DNA from: Isoetes taiwanensis
Lineage: Eukaryota; Streptophyta; Lycopodiopsida; Isoetales; Isoetaceae
Assembly: GCA_021234155.1 (NCBI GenBank)
Contig: JAJEKV010000006.1
Location: 13,174,143 to 13,238,142 of the forward strand
Direction of reading: 5' to 3'
Length of the DNA stretch: 64,000 nt
The notes beneath the pieces were generated by a model that made no database searches, was not told where the DNA came from, and worked only from the letters and a program-made list of their open reading frames with translations. The stretch's first letter is position 1. Every line of letters starts with the position of its first letter. The position numbers were made by a program, and so were the translations under genes. Positions 47,066 through 58,175 of this stretch are shown piece after piece.

Positions 47066-49204
47066 AGGGGTGGCCACATGGCCACTTTTTCGCATTTTTT
47101 CAAACCCCTGCCCCCAAAATGTGGAGGTCATTGGGGGTGGGGACCATCCATATAATCGGAGGCCCTTTTTCTATATTCCAATTTTGCGGAAGGAGAGGGG
47201 TAACCCGTGGTTACCGCCATAACTGCGGTTAAGAACAACTCGATCGAGCGGCGATTCGATTCTCGCCGGCGATTACGATCAAACATAAGAGAATCGGCCA
47301 AATTCGATTCTCACCATCGAGGAGAAGGAATTGAAAATTGAAAGCTCACGATTTGCTCACAATTTGCAACTTCGGTTTGCTCACGATTCGGTATTTTAAT
47401 TTCGGCATTCGGGAGATACTTAGGTTAATGGATTAGATAAACTTAGGCATTCCAAGATAAAGCCAAATCGATCATTTGGAAGCCAAAGGCCAAGCTTGAC
47501 AAAGTTAGATTTGCCAAGCTTGACGAAAAGTTAGATTTGCTACTTTGTCCGCTTTTTATCTGAAGAAATTTGTATCGTTCAATCACTTATGCACTTGGTA
47601 AATTTGTTATGCACTCTAACAATGGCACATTCAATACGTCGGTAAACATTTAAATTCGCATGTTTTCTATTTTTCCATACTTCGAACTTTTAGCTTGCAT
47701 TAGAACTTACGGACTTTTGATAACTTGCATTCAACTTTAACGCAACCCAGAAATTTCATTTAGCAAAGAGACTTCTTTGGGTTTTGCGACTCAAAATTCT
47801 AATAAGTACCTAATTCGAAGATACAACCTAGGGTAATTGCATTGTCAATACTAAACCCTTTTGTGTTTACAAAGAAGTGATGTTCTGGGCCTTTTGTTGG
47901 AGCTTACCATATTCAATCATGCATGATGTAAAAGCGATTGAGGATTCTGAATTCGAAGAGTATTTAACAGGCTGGCTCGTAGTAGCGAATATTTTACTTA
48001 GCAAGCAGCTTCACAATAGCAAGAATCACTTTTTATCTTTCTGTATATGCCTTCTGCCAGAAAACTTGTCCAAGATATCCAGTTAATGTTCTGTGTCTGC
48101 TCAAATCATATGCAAAAAGCTGTTATTACTATGAAGGACATTAAATTGATCTTTTCCTCCTCTGCTGCTATATGTTGCTTAATCCTATATGTTGCTTAAT
48201 CCTATATTTTGCCTCCTAAATCTGCTGTTATGTGCTAGATGATGAGGCATGTTTTAAACTCCTGCTATATGCTAGATGATGAGGCATGTTTTAAAACTGT
48301 GTTCCAGCAAATAGGTCTAGCATCTCCAGATTCATGCATTTTTGGAGGTTTTGGATATTGTGGAAGTTAAGGATACGTGAAGCAATATAATCTTGAAGTA
48401 TTGAGACAATGCAGCACATATGTCAATTTCTGTAAACTCTTGTAGTTGGTTATACTTGAGTAAGGTAATGCTTTAAATTACGATGTCCTTTCTAGTACAT
48501 GACTCTGCCTATTCAATAAGGGATTGGATCACACGTATTGATGGATGTTGTGGTTAAACTGTGGCTTATGGAAGCCTGCTAAACTGTGACTAAACCATGA
48601 CTGTAAGTCCCTCCTTTTGAATACACTTGGAAAACTGTTTTAGTTATGGTTCTCTGGGATGTAAGACAGAAATAATGTTTGCTTGCAAGGAATTAACGCA
48701 ATGTATACACATAGATGCTTCGGCTGATTTCTATACATTAAATAGAAACATGAAATGATTCATGGGTTAACTGTTTAATGCGATTTAGAACATAACAGAA
48801 AGAAATATTCTCTATCGATTTATGCAATAACTAGAATAGATGCATATATCTAAGTGTTGAGACAATGGAAAAAGGGAGCTCTAAGAATATTCTGCCAGCA
48901 GGTGTGGATCGACTATCCTATCTGTTGCATAGTGTACAGCACAATTAATTTTCACCCATGTCATATTGTGGGCATTTAAACACAGAAGCCAGCAAAACAT
49001 GAGACATCAGGAACATGAGACATTAGAACTAGGTCCAACCTTTACAATAGAAAATGCTTGACACATTGTTGTCTGGAGAAACAAACAACGGTATACAGGT
49101 TTATTTATACTCTGGAAATGTATCTCTTTTGACATTCTTGCAAGTATTGTGATTTAAGTATTGAAGAATAAAACACATGCACCATCTCACAAAACCTTAC
49201 TGAA

Positions 49205-49305
49205 CAAAACCTTATGAGACAAAGTTACAATTGACAAATGTTGTAGATTTTAATATTTGCTGCACAAAGTTACAATTGACAACCCTGTAAGTTACAATTG
49301 TAGAT
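49205..49305. repeat. Short repeats of the GTTACAATTG type inside the Pack element (left cluster)
   Basis: ACAAAGTTACAATTGACA occurs twice, plus the variant GTAAGTTACAATTGTAG. The same motif forms a larger cluster at 50790-51005 in the same element. Confidence 0.7.
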
Positions 49306-49897
49306 AGGCACATTAACCGATTTGGAATGCATTTTAAGACATATCATTATGGCTTGTGATAGTCAGAAACCTACAGAGCTGTGCTTTCACTGGAAGCATA
49401 CCAGCTGCAATCGGTAATTTGGGGAGTCTCGCTTGGTTATTTGGGGAGTCTCGCATTTTTGTCATTCTCAAATATAAAATTACTCCACACAGATTAGTGA
49501 ACTCTTTGAATAGCCAAAAAGTCAAATGAGTTCACAACAGCAGAAGTATGGGTGCACCACAACTACATGCCTGTAGTCTAATATTAAGCTTTTAAATTTA
49601 ATATATGCTGCTGGTAGTGCACATATGTCATTCCTTCTTGGTTGCTTTTCAGATGACAAGTATTTACACCAATTCAAACAGCTCGAGTCACATGTATTAA
49701 CCACATAAATAAATATTTTCCTCACAACAGCATGCAAGGAAATTAATGAATAAGCAGCCAGCTTGCAGATGCAGCAACACTGTTGATGATGCCACAAAGC
49801 ACTAGTTGCAAAATTTTGTATGGTTTTAGATACTTGCAACCTCTATGTGGTCTCTGGTGGCTCATTTGCTGGTCTCATCACCATCTCCAAAGATTCG

Positions 49898-50267
49898 TGG
49901 TAAGTGTCTCTGCAGTTCTCTTCCCTTCATCATAACAGCTGCGCACACCTGCAATTTGCTAAGACATATTTACAGCATTTTCTTTCTAATAGTTGCATGG
50001 CTGATAATAATTTTTCTACCATAGATACAATACTAGAAAAGATAACAAACCTATAGGGTTGACATTGCCCCAGTACTCTTCTTTTTGTGGATGCTCCAGT
50101 GGATCTCCATATACCTCACTTGTGCTGGTCAAGAGAAAAAGCGCGCCTACACGCTTAGCAAGCCCCAGCATGTTCAGGGTCCCCACAACATTTGTCTTGT
50201 GAAAAAGAGAATTAAGGATCTTTCCATTGTTATACATTGTTAATGGAACTTTCCCTGCAGCAACCAT
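49898..50267 (-). pseudogene. Captured fragment of a UDP-xylose synthase (UDP-glucuronate decarboxylase) gene
   Basis: Minus-strand exon 1 ends at 50051 and encodes [18 protein letters not shown], then [20 protein letters not shown] and YWGNVNPI, closely matching UXS, the enzyme that converts UDP-glucuronate to UDP-xylose. A second exon (49948 to about 49898) gives RSCYDEGKRTAETLT, including the catalytic Y-x3-K. The exons are separated by an intron with GT-AG ends at a phase that keeps the frame, so genomic DNA rather than mRNA was copied. The N-terminal Rossmann glycine motif and the C-terminal half are absent and the flanking frame is unrelated. It is a non-functional piece of cargo. Confidence 0.85.
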
Positions 50268-50513
50268 AGGCCACTACCATGTAAACAGAAACACTTCACT
50301 TTTATAAGCATATTAATACCTGTAGAGAAAGCATTCGACAGCAAGCCCAAACCTTGCCCGATTCAATGTAGGCAACTGAACTGCTTTAACCTGTCCAGGT
50401 TTGAAGTACTTTAGGTTCACAAAGACCTTTAAATTGAAATGCACACGCAGCAACAGATATTGGAAGCAAAAACAAAGTTAAATGCACGCAGTAATTTCTT
50501 TTGGAAACAATAC

Positions 50514-50640
50514 CAAATCAGCAATGTTGCTAACGCATTCTCCCTTTGCTGTTACATCACCAATGTTTTCCTGCCGGGCGAATGCTTTGTATATTGGTGC
50601 ACGTGTTGAAGTCGATGTCACAACAGCAACATTCTGCCCC
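50514..50640 (-). pseudogene. Captured exon of a probable RUS (DUF647) family gene
   Basis: One clean minus-strand exon encodes NVAVVTSTSTRAPIYKAFAR and then QENIGDVTAKGECVSNIADL, ending at a GT donor. The TRAPIYKAFA and DVTAKGEC motifs are what I recall from the plant ROOT UV-B SENSITIVE/DUF647 proteins, probably the RUS2 branch. Only this exon is present. It lies beside the UXS fragment in the same orientation, as expected of a chimeric gene-capturing element. The family name rests on memory of the motif. Confidence 0.6.
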
Positions 50641-50789
50641 AGTATGCAAGAACAAAGCCCTGCTTTATCAAGCCCTGCTTTTCAAAGCCCTGCTTTATAC
50701 ACTTTAGTCCTAATGTGGGTATATATTTTTTCAAAGCCTGAGAAGCAACACAGTAGTACAGTAGTGTGAACTTCTGAAATAGAATACTG

Positions 50790-51005
50790 CGAATGACAAA
50801 GTTACAATTGACTCTGGTCTTACTGAAAAAACTCTCGTCATTTGATGTGAGGTTACATCACATCAAGGTTACAGAATTAATGAGACAAAGTTATAGAATT
50901 AATGAGACAAGGTTACAGAATTAATGAGACAAAGTTCCTGTTCATTCACATCAAGGTTACAGAATTAATGAGACAAAGTTACAATTGACAAAGTTACAAT
51001 TGCCA
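50790..51005. repeat. Short repeats of the GTTACAATTG/GTTACAGAATTAATGAGAC type (right cluster)
   Basis: At least six tandem-like units mix ACAAAGTTACAATTG with GGTTACAGAATTAATGAGAC. Together with the left cluster at 49205-49305 they resemble subterminal or binding-site repeats of DNA transposons, although they flank the gene cargo and not the extreme ends. Confidence 0.7.
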
Positions 51006-51671
51006 TCCAATTGTTGCATAGAATTGGAGCTCACATATAGAAGCTTGCATCCCTGCTCAGAAACAGATCCAAATAATAAACAAATGCTTAGCATGCTTAC
51101 AGATGCATTTTTATTTGCTGCCAACACAAATATGTGCAAGATTGAACATTTAGCCCAAAAGCACGAATTTTTATGATAAATACCTCTTGTTCTTGGAAGT
51201 TTGACATTGTTTTATGCATCCAGCTGATCTTTAAGACAAAATCTGCAACAAAATAGTGAATTCGAATGAAAAGATCCAAAAATCTTCAGCAATTTTGCTT
51301 TCAAGCAACCGCAATGTGTTCTGCCCTTTATTCCGATGCCTCCCCTGCAATTCCGATGCCTCCCCTGCAAGCTCTAGTCTCCACGCATCTGGTCTGGCGA
51401 ATTCCTCTGATCTGGCTGTTCTAACCGCAGTTAAACTCCACCGGAGGTAAACGGGGGTAAGAACCCCTCTAGTATAAAATCGGTATACGGTAGAGGTATA
51501 CGAGAGAGGTGCAACATTGTTGCATGTGGCCACCCCTAATGTGCCCTTTTTTATTTTTTATTTTCCGCCGAGCAGAGCTATTTGCCGCCCTACCTTCTGG
51601 CAGATTGAATTAGCAGGCAGCAGGCAGCAGAAGTGCGACATTTCTGAAAGGGTTTTAGCAGGCAGCACGCA

Positions 51672-51932
51672 GCGGCCGGGGCTTCTGGTACTACCTATAA
51701 TCCGCTAGGCGCTGGAAGTGTTTTCAATGATCCAGTTCGCCTTATGAGCGGTTCAAGGTATAATCGAAGGTTAGCATCTGGCAAATCCTTTAGAAGAAAG
51801 CAAAAATTCGTTCCCCCTTCTACCCCTACCACTCCGTTTGCTCCCTCTGCTCCAAGAAATACTTCTTCTTTCCTTATGCGTGCTAGATATGGTAAAATTG
51901 ATTCTTTTGTATCTCCTTTGTGCTGTATTTAA
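51672..51932 (+). other. Open frame of unknown origin, basic
   Basis: An open stretch of about 86 codons including SVFNDPVRLMSGSRYNRRLA and a basic SFRRKQKF, ending in TAA. Its codon content looks protein-like, unlike the surroundings. It may be another captured exon since it lies just outside the Pack element and upstream of the translocator exon. No family recognised. Confidence 0.35.
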
Positions 51933-52273
51933 TTTTTGTTATCCCTTTGGTCTGAGAATAATTTAGCTACGTGCATAGGAGCATGTGGATCTGAGAACTA
52001 GGTCACCAAATGGCTTGCTAAAGAATCCGGATTTATGGATCAAGGGACCCTTTTGTGTTACTGTATAATCTGTTGTTGTGTTGTCGATCATAATTTGGCT
52101 GCAGATGCGCCCCGCTTCAGTGCCATGCAACTTTTGTTACAGGTAATAAATCTCTCTTCTGTGTTTCTGTGTTTAAAACGGACTGTAATAGCAGATCTTT
52201 GCAAGCTTTCCAGATTGCTTTGAGTTTTGACAAAATGCCTTAAGTTGGCACTTACTTTGATTTTGATTGCAAG

Positions 52274-52396
52274 CGGAGTCGATGGTTACTGAATATGTTC
52301 AAAGCACAACTTGCATGCTTCTGGTGACTGCTGGAGCCTTGCGGCATCGACGTGGAGAATGTGTCAGGTGGGCAGGTTGTCAGAATATTCTAGAGG
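52274..52396 (+). other. Possible exon of unknown origin before the translocator fragment
   Basis: Open frame SMVTEYVQSTTCMLLVTAGA then LRHRRGECVRWAGCQNILE, ending at a GAG|GTATGG donor in phase 0, which is compatible with splicing to the exon at 52942. It does not match the translocator sequence expected at that place, so a transcript would be chimeric. Confidence 0.35.
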
Positions 52397-52941
52397 TATG
52401 GTTCTTGGCTCTTAATAGCATTATAATATAGAATGGTTCATATCGTGATAGTTGAAGGAAGCATATCTAATATAATTCTTTGCATTTCTTTCCAGCTTAA
52501 ATTTCTTTATCTCAGTGTATCATTTCTTTATTTCGTTCATGAACAAGGAAGAGAATACAGATGAGGAAGATAGGCAAATGATGCAGCATCCATTATTTGC
52601 TTTGATTTCCTGATATTTTGTAGTAAAAAAATTGCCACATATGCTGCATTACAATGCTGCATTACAAGATTAAGAAATATTACTGGTAAGTGCTGCATAT
52701 AATGCTAGAGTTACAGCGTAATCGTGCTTTAAATTTCAGTCAATAAACAATTTGAACATTATAAAGAGGAAATCTCAGCTTTTAGCGCAGAGTTGTGCTC
52801 CCCTTTTGGGATATGCACATTATAATTGATTAACGATAGCTTAATGGAAGTTCTAAACTTGGGATTCACTTCCCTTTTGTTTCATCCTGTTTTCATAGTG
52901 CTGCATGCAAGCAAGTTAATGAATATATTTTTGAATTACAG

Positions 52942-53088
52942 GTCTTAGGGAACGCAAAGGGTGTGGTTGCTGTTGTAGTTTCAATATTGCTTTTCCAAAA
53001 TCCTGTATCTATTGTTGGTATGGCTGGATATGGTCTGACAGTGACCGGAGTTATTCTTTATAGTGAATCGAAACGGAGAAACAAGTGA
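52942..53088 (+). pseudogene. Last exon of a sugar-phosphate/nucleotide-sugar translocator (TPT family), isolated
   Basis: After a TTACAG acceptor the frame encodes [20 protein letters not shown], then [20 protein letters not shown] and SESKRRNK with a stop, 48 aa. This is the final transmembrane pair and basic C-terminus of the plant TPT/nucleotide-sugar transporter group, which moves phosphorylated or nucleotide sugars across plastid or Golgi membranes. The exon is intact and its phase-0 acceptor matches the family intron position, but none of the upstream transmembrane exons precedes it. It is a gene fragment, probably moved by a mobile element. Confidence 0.82.
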
Positions 53089-53360
53089 TTTTTCGTCCAA
53101 GTAGACAGACGAGACATTTAACCTTAAAGTTCACCTTGAGGTTTTACATCTGGGCTGGTCATATTCTTTGATCTTTTCAACGGATGATCTTGCGGTAACG
53201 ATAGAGCTTGCATTTGAAAGTTATGTTGAAATTCTTACGGCGAGGCAAAAAGCTTCAAAACAGTGAAAGGTAAATTCGATTGTCTGTTCGGTCTACAGAA
53301 AATTCTAGAAGAACCGATTTTTGTTTTAGACCTTGCTTCTATTCACGTTCATTGTGTGCA

Positions 53361-53505
53361 GCTATAGTGGAACTGCTAGACTGGTGCAGATACCTCTTCA
53401 TATCGACTGTTAGATAGTAGCTTCTGGCTATGGTGGAGCTGCTAGACCAGTGTAGTAAAGATTGTAAATTCCTCTTCATATCAACTGTTAGATAATAGCT
53501 TCTGG
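53361..53505. repeat. Imperfect tandem duplication, about 66-76 bp unit
   Basis: GCTATAGTGGAACTGCTAGAC (53361) and GCTATGGTGGAGCTGCTAGAC (53427) begin two copies, each ending CCTCTTCATATC-ACTGTTAGATA-TAGCTTCTGG. Confidence 0.8.
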
Positions 53506-53627
53506 GTCTTTAGATATTCAATGAAAAAGAAAGAAAAGAATGTGAAATGCATGTAGTTAGCATGTAATCTACATCATGCTTACGGTTTTGGCTGGAAATA
53601 GTGCATGCAACAAAGAAAAAGCATGGG

Positions 53628-53855
53628 TATCACTTTCTTTTGATATATTCAGACTTTGTTTGGATTGTTGAGTTTTTGCTTTTGTGAATGTTCTCTGTCT
53701 GCAATTTGGATAGCGTCCATGTTTAATTTTTGCATGGCATTTTTAACCCAATTGGTGTGAAGGTGATAGGTATCACTTTCTTTTGATATATTCACACTTT
53801 GTTCGGATTGTTGAGTTTCTGCTTTTGTGAATGTTCTTTGTCTGCAATTTCCAAA
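53628..53855. repeat. Tandem duplication, period 143 bp
   Basis: TATCACTTTCTTTTGATATATTCA begins at 53628 and again at 53771. About 85 bases following each are nearly identical through TTGTGAATGTTCT-TGTCTGCAATTT. Confidence 0.9.
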
Positions 53856-54689
53856 AGCTTGATTTTGCTCTCGTCCATTTGCCATCCCATTCTATCGTTG
53901 AGGTACGAGTCATCAGAATCTGGGCTGTGCCTACGCACTGATAAATGGCTACCTTACAAACAATGCTACAGCTAAATATTTGTTGGAGAAGTATGAATAT
54001 AATTCTGAGGAATGAAGCACAATGATAATAAAGCATTTTCCAACTTGAGCAAGAGATTTGGTTGACCTCTATTGTAAAAACTCGAAGGTTTACAAAAAAC
54101 AAACTAGTAAAAAAAACATTCCACTTGGTGGAAAAGGACAGAGGATTAGCATTTGTAAAGCACAGATGCAATGATTATTCCTTAACATGGCCAAAGCTAT
54201 TTTGGTTGGATGGTTTACTTTTCAAAGGGGAAAAATCTACCCCTTTACCACCCAACATTGTAGGGCGCTCTGGTCCGTTGCCCAATTAACTATACCAGAT
54301 GTTTAATTAGCCTATTCTGCCAACATCGAGAAAGCCTGACAGAAAATAATTCCTCAAAAATGCTTTACCTCAATAATTCCTCAATAATTCCTCAAAAATT
54401 CTGACAAACCAGTATCAGATCTATTCCTTGGTCAATTATTTGCACATAATGAGACTAAGGTGATGGCCACGGCAACTAAAACTGCAGCACCCACAACATA
54501 GTTTCGAATGAATTCTAAATAAAAACATGCGAACTTGATTGCCAATTAATCTCGATCCTGTACTTAAGAATATTATTATTTCTACCAGTTATTTTTATCG
54601 GCACAATTTAGATCTTCGTGGAATTTGAACAAAAAGGGTGCGTGCTTTTCATATAGTCAACTTCCTGGATACCTATATAACAATATACT

Positions 54690-54790
54690 TGTGTAGAGAT
54701 AAACACACTTTGATGTGTGGTGCACATAAATCGGTCAACCCGAATTTGCAAATCGAATCTTGAAAGTGAGATCTTGACCATAGAATCTAA
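54690..54790. repeat. Dispersed repeat, copy 2 (partner at 46715-46870)
   Basis: Carries CACACTTTGATGTGTGG and a following AATC-GAG-TCTTGACC block, as in the copy at 46715. Confidence 0.5.
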
Positions 54791-54985
54791 AGGAATGTAG
54801 AAGAATATACACAGAATCTTGGGGAATCTAGAGGAATCTTGGGATAAATTCTCATAATCTGGAAGAATCTTAATGGAATCCTAGAGAATCTTAAGGATTT
54901 TTCATATAATCTAAGGGAATCTAGGAGAATATACATAGAATCTTCGAAAATATATGCAAACCTTGGGATAATCTTTGAAATTCTA
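54760..54985. repeat. Degenerate short-period repeat (GAATCT-type)
   Basis: The word GAATCT or AGAATCTTGGG recurs about a dozen times at irregular spacings of 10-20 bases (with TAGAGGAATC, GGAATCTAGG and similar). It is strongly purine-skewed on the plus strand. Nothing coding is visible. Confidence 0.75.
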
Positions 54986-55415
54986 GGGGAAATGTGTAGG
55001 CCCTAAATAATAATAAACTTGTATAAATATAAGCACCAAAAATAATATAACAACACTACTATCTCGAAGGGTAGTGATAATCCAACCATAATACATGAAA
55101 TCCTATTGTTTAAGTTTGGATTTTCCGGTTTAGACGAAAACTTTTTGGATTTTTCTTTAGCCACATTTACTAAGATTTTGGGATTTTATTGGGGAATTTA
55201 GATGCCGGAAAAAAATCCGGGTTTCCAAAAATCGGAGATGCATTTTTGCTATGATTTCTAAACTTTCCTTATCTGTTCTGAGCCTTCGGCATTGCAGCTG
55301 TCGAAGCGTGCATGTTAGCCATATGGATTGGCATTTTTATGTTTTCGGTTTTCTTCTTCAGATGGGAGATCTGATTGCGCAGCCATGTTTTTTACCTTTG
55401 CAAATTCTAATTTAG

Positions 55416-55769
55416 TTACAATGATCGAACGCGTGCAGGAAAATGCTTTGAGAATGGACTCGACAAGGCAGATATCAGCGTTATGCAAGTATTTAATCTG
55501 CCTTTGAATATCAATCCGGCAGACTGTTTTCCAGCATGCAAGCACCTTGCAGCATGAATTAGAAGATTATACACTGGCCCATTTGTGAGAAAAGGTTCTT
55601 CTTGCTCCAGGTAGCTCCAGTAAGTAATTAAGTGCTCTTCTTCATCTGCGGCGGCGTTAGGCTTTCTTTGCCCAACCCTTTCTTTTTTTTCTTCCACGGG
55701 TTTCAAATGGCGCCGGATGTCTTTGAGGCGATTGCATGGAGAGCTAAGTACAATTTTATGATTTTGCAA
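55416..55769 (-). other. Unassigned 117-codon open frame
   Basis: The minus strand has an open frame with a charged N-terminal part (RHLKPVEEKKERVGQRKPNA) followed by HLITYWSYLEQEEPFLTNGP. The composition is protein-like and no repeats are present, but I recognise no family and see no supporting exons. It may be another captured fragment in this fragment-rich stretch, or chance. Confidence 0.25.
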
Positions 55770-56049
55770 TTTGCATTTTAGGTTATTCGTTCCGTCTACA
55801 TTCCCTTTGTGGCATGTTCTACTGGAAGTTTCTATCCTCTCTTTTTTTTTCCTTCAAGCTAATTGATGAATACGCAGTTGCTTTCAGGTTTTCAAACATT
55901 GTGGTTACCCGGGGATGATTCTGGGAATATTAGGTATGTTGTGATGCATAACAAACTGTGTTAAATTTTCCCTGTGTTTGTTTACGTAAATAAGATGGTA
56001 TTGGAGTACATAAATCAGATGATGCATGTTGTGGCATGGTTTTTGGATA

Positions 56050-56162
56050 TGGTTGCATACCGGGTCATGGATTTGATGCCTCAGACTAACTTTCCTTCTT
56101 CTTTGGGGTATGCTTGCATACCGGGTCATGGATTTGATGTCCCAGACTGATTTTGTTTCTTC
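56050..56162. repeat. Tandem duplication, period 61 bp
   Basis: TTGCATACCGGGTCATGGATTTGATG occurs twice 61 bases apart, both followed by a TC-CAGACT phrase. Confidence 0.85.
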
Positions 56163-56436
56163 CTGAGACATTTGGAATGCTCCAGACCCTATATATAACT
56201 TGGCTTTGTGCATATGTAGTATTTTATTTTTCCAATGGAGGTTGCCAGAATTTTCTCTGTCTACTGCACAATTGCCTGGAACTGCAGTGACTCTAACTTT
56301 ATTGTTTTCTTCATCTTCCACTTGAGTGCATGCTTTCAATCTTTTTTAAGTCTTGAATTAGAGCTCTAGAGGATATCTATAGTTCTTTTATGAGACTCTT
56401 GCAGCTCTATAGTTCTTATAAGCACTTTTTATGCAG

Positions 56437-56966
56437 TGAAAGTACCAAAAGATGCATATATGATGGATTTTGTTTTTTCTGAAAGAGGGGACGAACATGG
56501 TGGACTGTATGACAACAGGGGTGGCCTAGATTATTACATTCCTGTGATTGGAGGCATAGTGAAAGAACCACCCATGAACATTGTTCATAGCAGTTGAGAT
56601 GGCACCCATTGCTAAGGTATTTGATCCCTTACTTTCTTGAGTCACAGATTGCTTTCGCTCTGTCATATTAGGTACCCTCCGTCATATTTGTTATATCCGT
56701 CATATTTGTTACTAAGAGTAATGTTGTTCTTTACGAAACATTTTTGGTTGAATGAGTGGATGGAGGTGTGCATTTCTTTCTGCATGCCATTTTCTTTCCA
56801 TTTGATCTGTCTTCAATATAAGGATAAATTTTGTTTTCGGCTTGAAGACTGAATTTATTAAGTTTTAACAGGTTGGAGGACTTGGGGATGTCACAAGCCC
56901 TTCACGAGCAGTGCAGGAATTGGGGCATAACGTAGAAGTTATAGTACCAAAATACGACCGCCTAAG
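56437..56966 (+). pseudogene. Starch synthase III fragment, frameshifted
   Basis: Two exon-like blocks around an intron. Block 1 (56437-56616) encodes VPKDAYMMDFVFSERGDEHG, then GLDYYIPVIGGIVKEPPMNI and, after a frameshift, AVEMAPIAK. Block 2 (56872-56966) encodes VGGLGDVTSPSRAVQELGHN and VEVIVPKYDRL. This is the start of the starch synthase III catalytic domain, glycosyltransferase family 5. The K-V-G-G-L motif that binds ADP-glucose is split by the intron, as in real genes. A 2-base loss after the IVH codons breaks the frame, and one codon is missing at DV(V)TS. Neither the N-terminal starch-binding modules nor the rest of the catalytic domain follows. A dead duplicate piece of genomic origin. 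Confidence 0.88.
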
Positions 56967-57809
56967 GTAAAATACAACTGCCTAAGGTACAATTATGTAA
57001 GCATTTGCATATACACATGATTTAAATTTCATTAGTCAACAATAGTTGGTTGCTGTGTCTGAGGGATAAGTATTACAGTTGTTTGAGTCAAACATGAGGC
57101 AAGTTCAATGTTATGCTGGCCGTGGCTAAACAACACAATTTATACTAGATACAATTACAATTAACAAGAGGTATATGTTCCTCTGTTGGCTTTTAAACCA
57201 CACCATCTAACGTTGTTTCTATTGCCAATTGAGACCATCAGATGAATGAGATGACATCAAGTTTATTCAATGTGTGGCTGCTGTTTGCAGACTATGGCGA
57301 TAAACGGTCTGCAGACCAACTGGTCTCCAAATTTTATGATATTGATCTCATTGGTTGCATCAAGAACTAAATTTAGAGTAAGAACATTCCCCTAGAGTAA
57401 GAGCCTTCCCTGCTAATTATTGAGCTTCATTTTATTTTTCTTATATTGGTTGAATTTAGATGTTTTACAGTGTAGTCGCGATCTAAGGATTTTATAAGGA
57501 TTAACAGAGAATAAGAGATTCTATAAGGATTACTTAAGAAGAGACTATTCTGGATATCTATTGTAGAGTTGTTTGGCATTCTTGCATGTCCAAGAAGGGT
57601 ATAGTCCAGGAATGGTTTCATTGTCCAGGAATGGTTTCATTGTGCAGGAATCATGGTGCTTAGTGTATTCTCCTTTGGTGTGGACCATATATGGTTGATG
57701 ATTTGGAGACACTATGTTCTATGCGTGCTGCAACTATGAAGTCCGCTGTATTGACATTGCTAGAACTTCATCTTTACTTTTCCCTATGCATCTATTATGG
57801 CAGCCTCCG

Positions 57810-57810
57810 C

Positions 57811-57877
<67 letters not shown>
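57810..57877. repeat. GA dinucleotide microsatellite
   Basis: More than 25 GA units with one GG interruption. Confidence 0.97.
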
Positions 57878-57878
<1 letters not shown>

Positions 57879-58175
57879 TATTTTTTCGTCGATATAGAAA
57901 CTAAGGTGTGTGAGATTTGTTCCAGATCCATATGTGTGTCACTTGCTGCCATATGTGTGTCACAAGTATTTCCTTCTCAATTCATTAAATAAAAAACCAT
58001 GTGCATTTATTTCAAGTCATCAATTTCATTTGTCTTCTGCTATAGTGTACATAATAAATATGCAATTCATTCCATGGAGATCATGTAGTCTGGCTGCTAA
58101 GGTTTCTCTTTGGGACGTACTTGCTTTTAAATGCAGAAAATGGAATGATGGCATCTACTATTCACAATCTTCCTT

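Larger units (their letters stand above)
47066..51537. mobile_element. Pack-type DNA transposon carrying host gene fragments
   Basis: The 4,472-bp element is bounded by perfect 15-bp terminal inverted repeats AGGGGTGGCCACATG (47066-47080 and the complement at 51523-51537). It is flanked by AAT at 47063-47065 and 51538-51540, a 3-bp target duplication. Copy 1 of the interrupted tandem repeat shows AAT once at the same place, which supports the ends independently. A weaker inner inverted match (TAACTGCGGTTA-GAAC) lies near 47220 and 51430. The cargo includes UDP-xylose synthase exons and a RUS-type exon; no transposase is seen, so it is non-autonomous. A 3-bp duplication fits PIF/Harbinger or CACTA superfamilies, but the ends match neither textbook consensus. 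Confidence 0.82.

Noticed and set aside
57691-57992. Arg/Glu-repeat proteins around 57.8 kb
   Set aside because: They are translations of the GA microsatellite in different frames.
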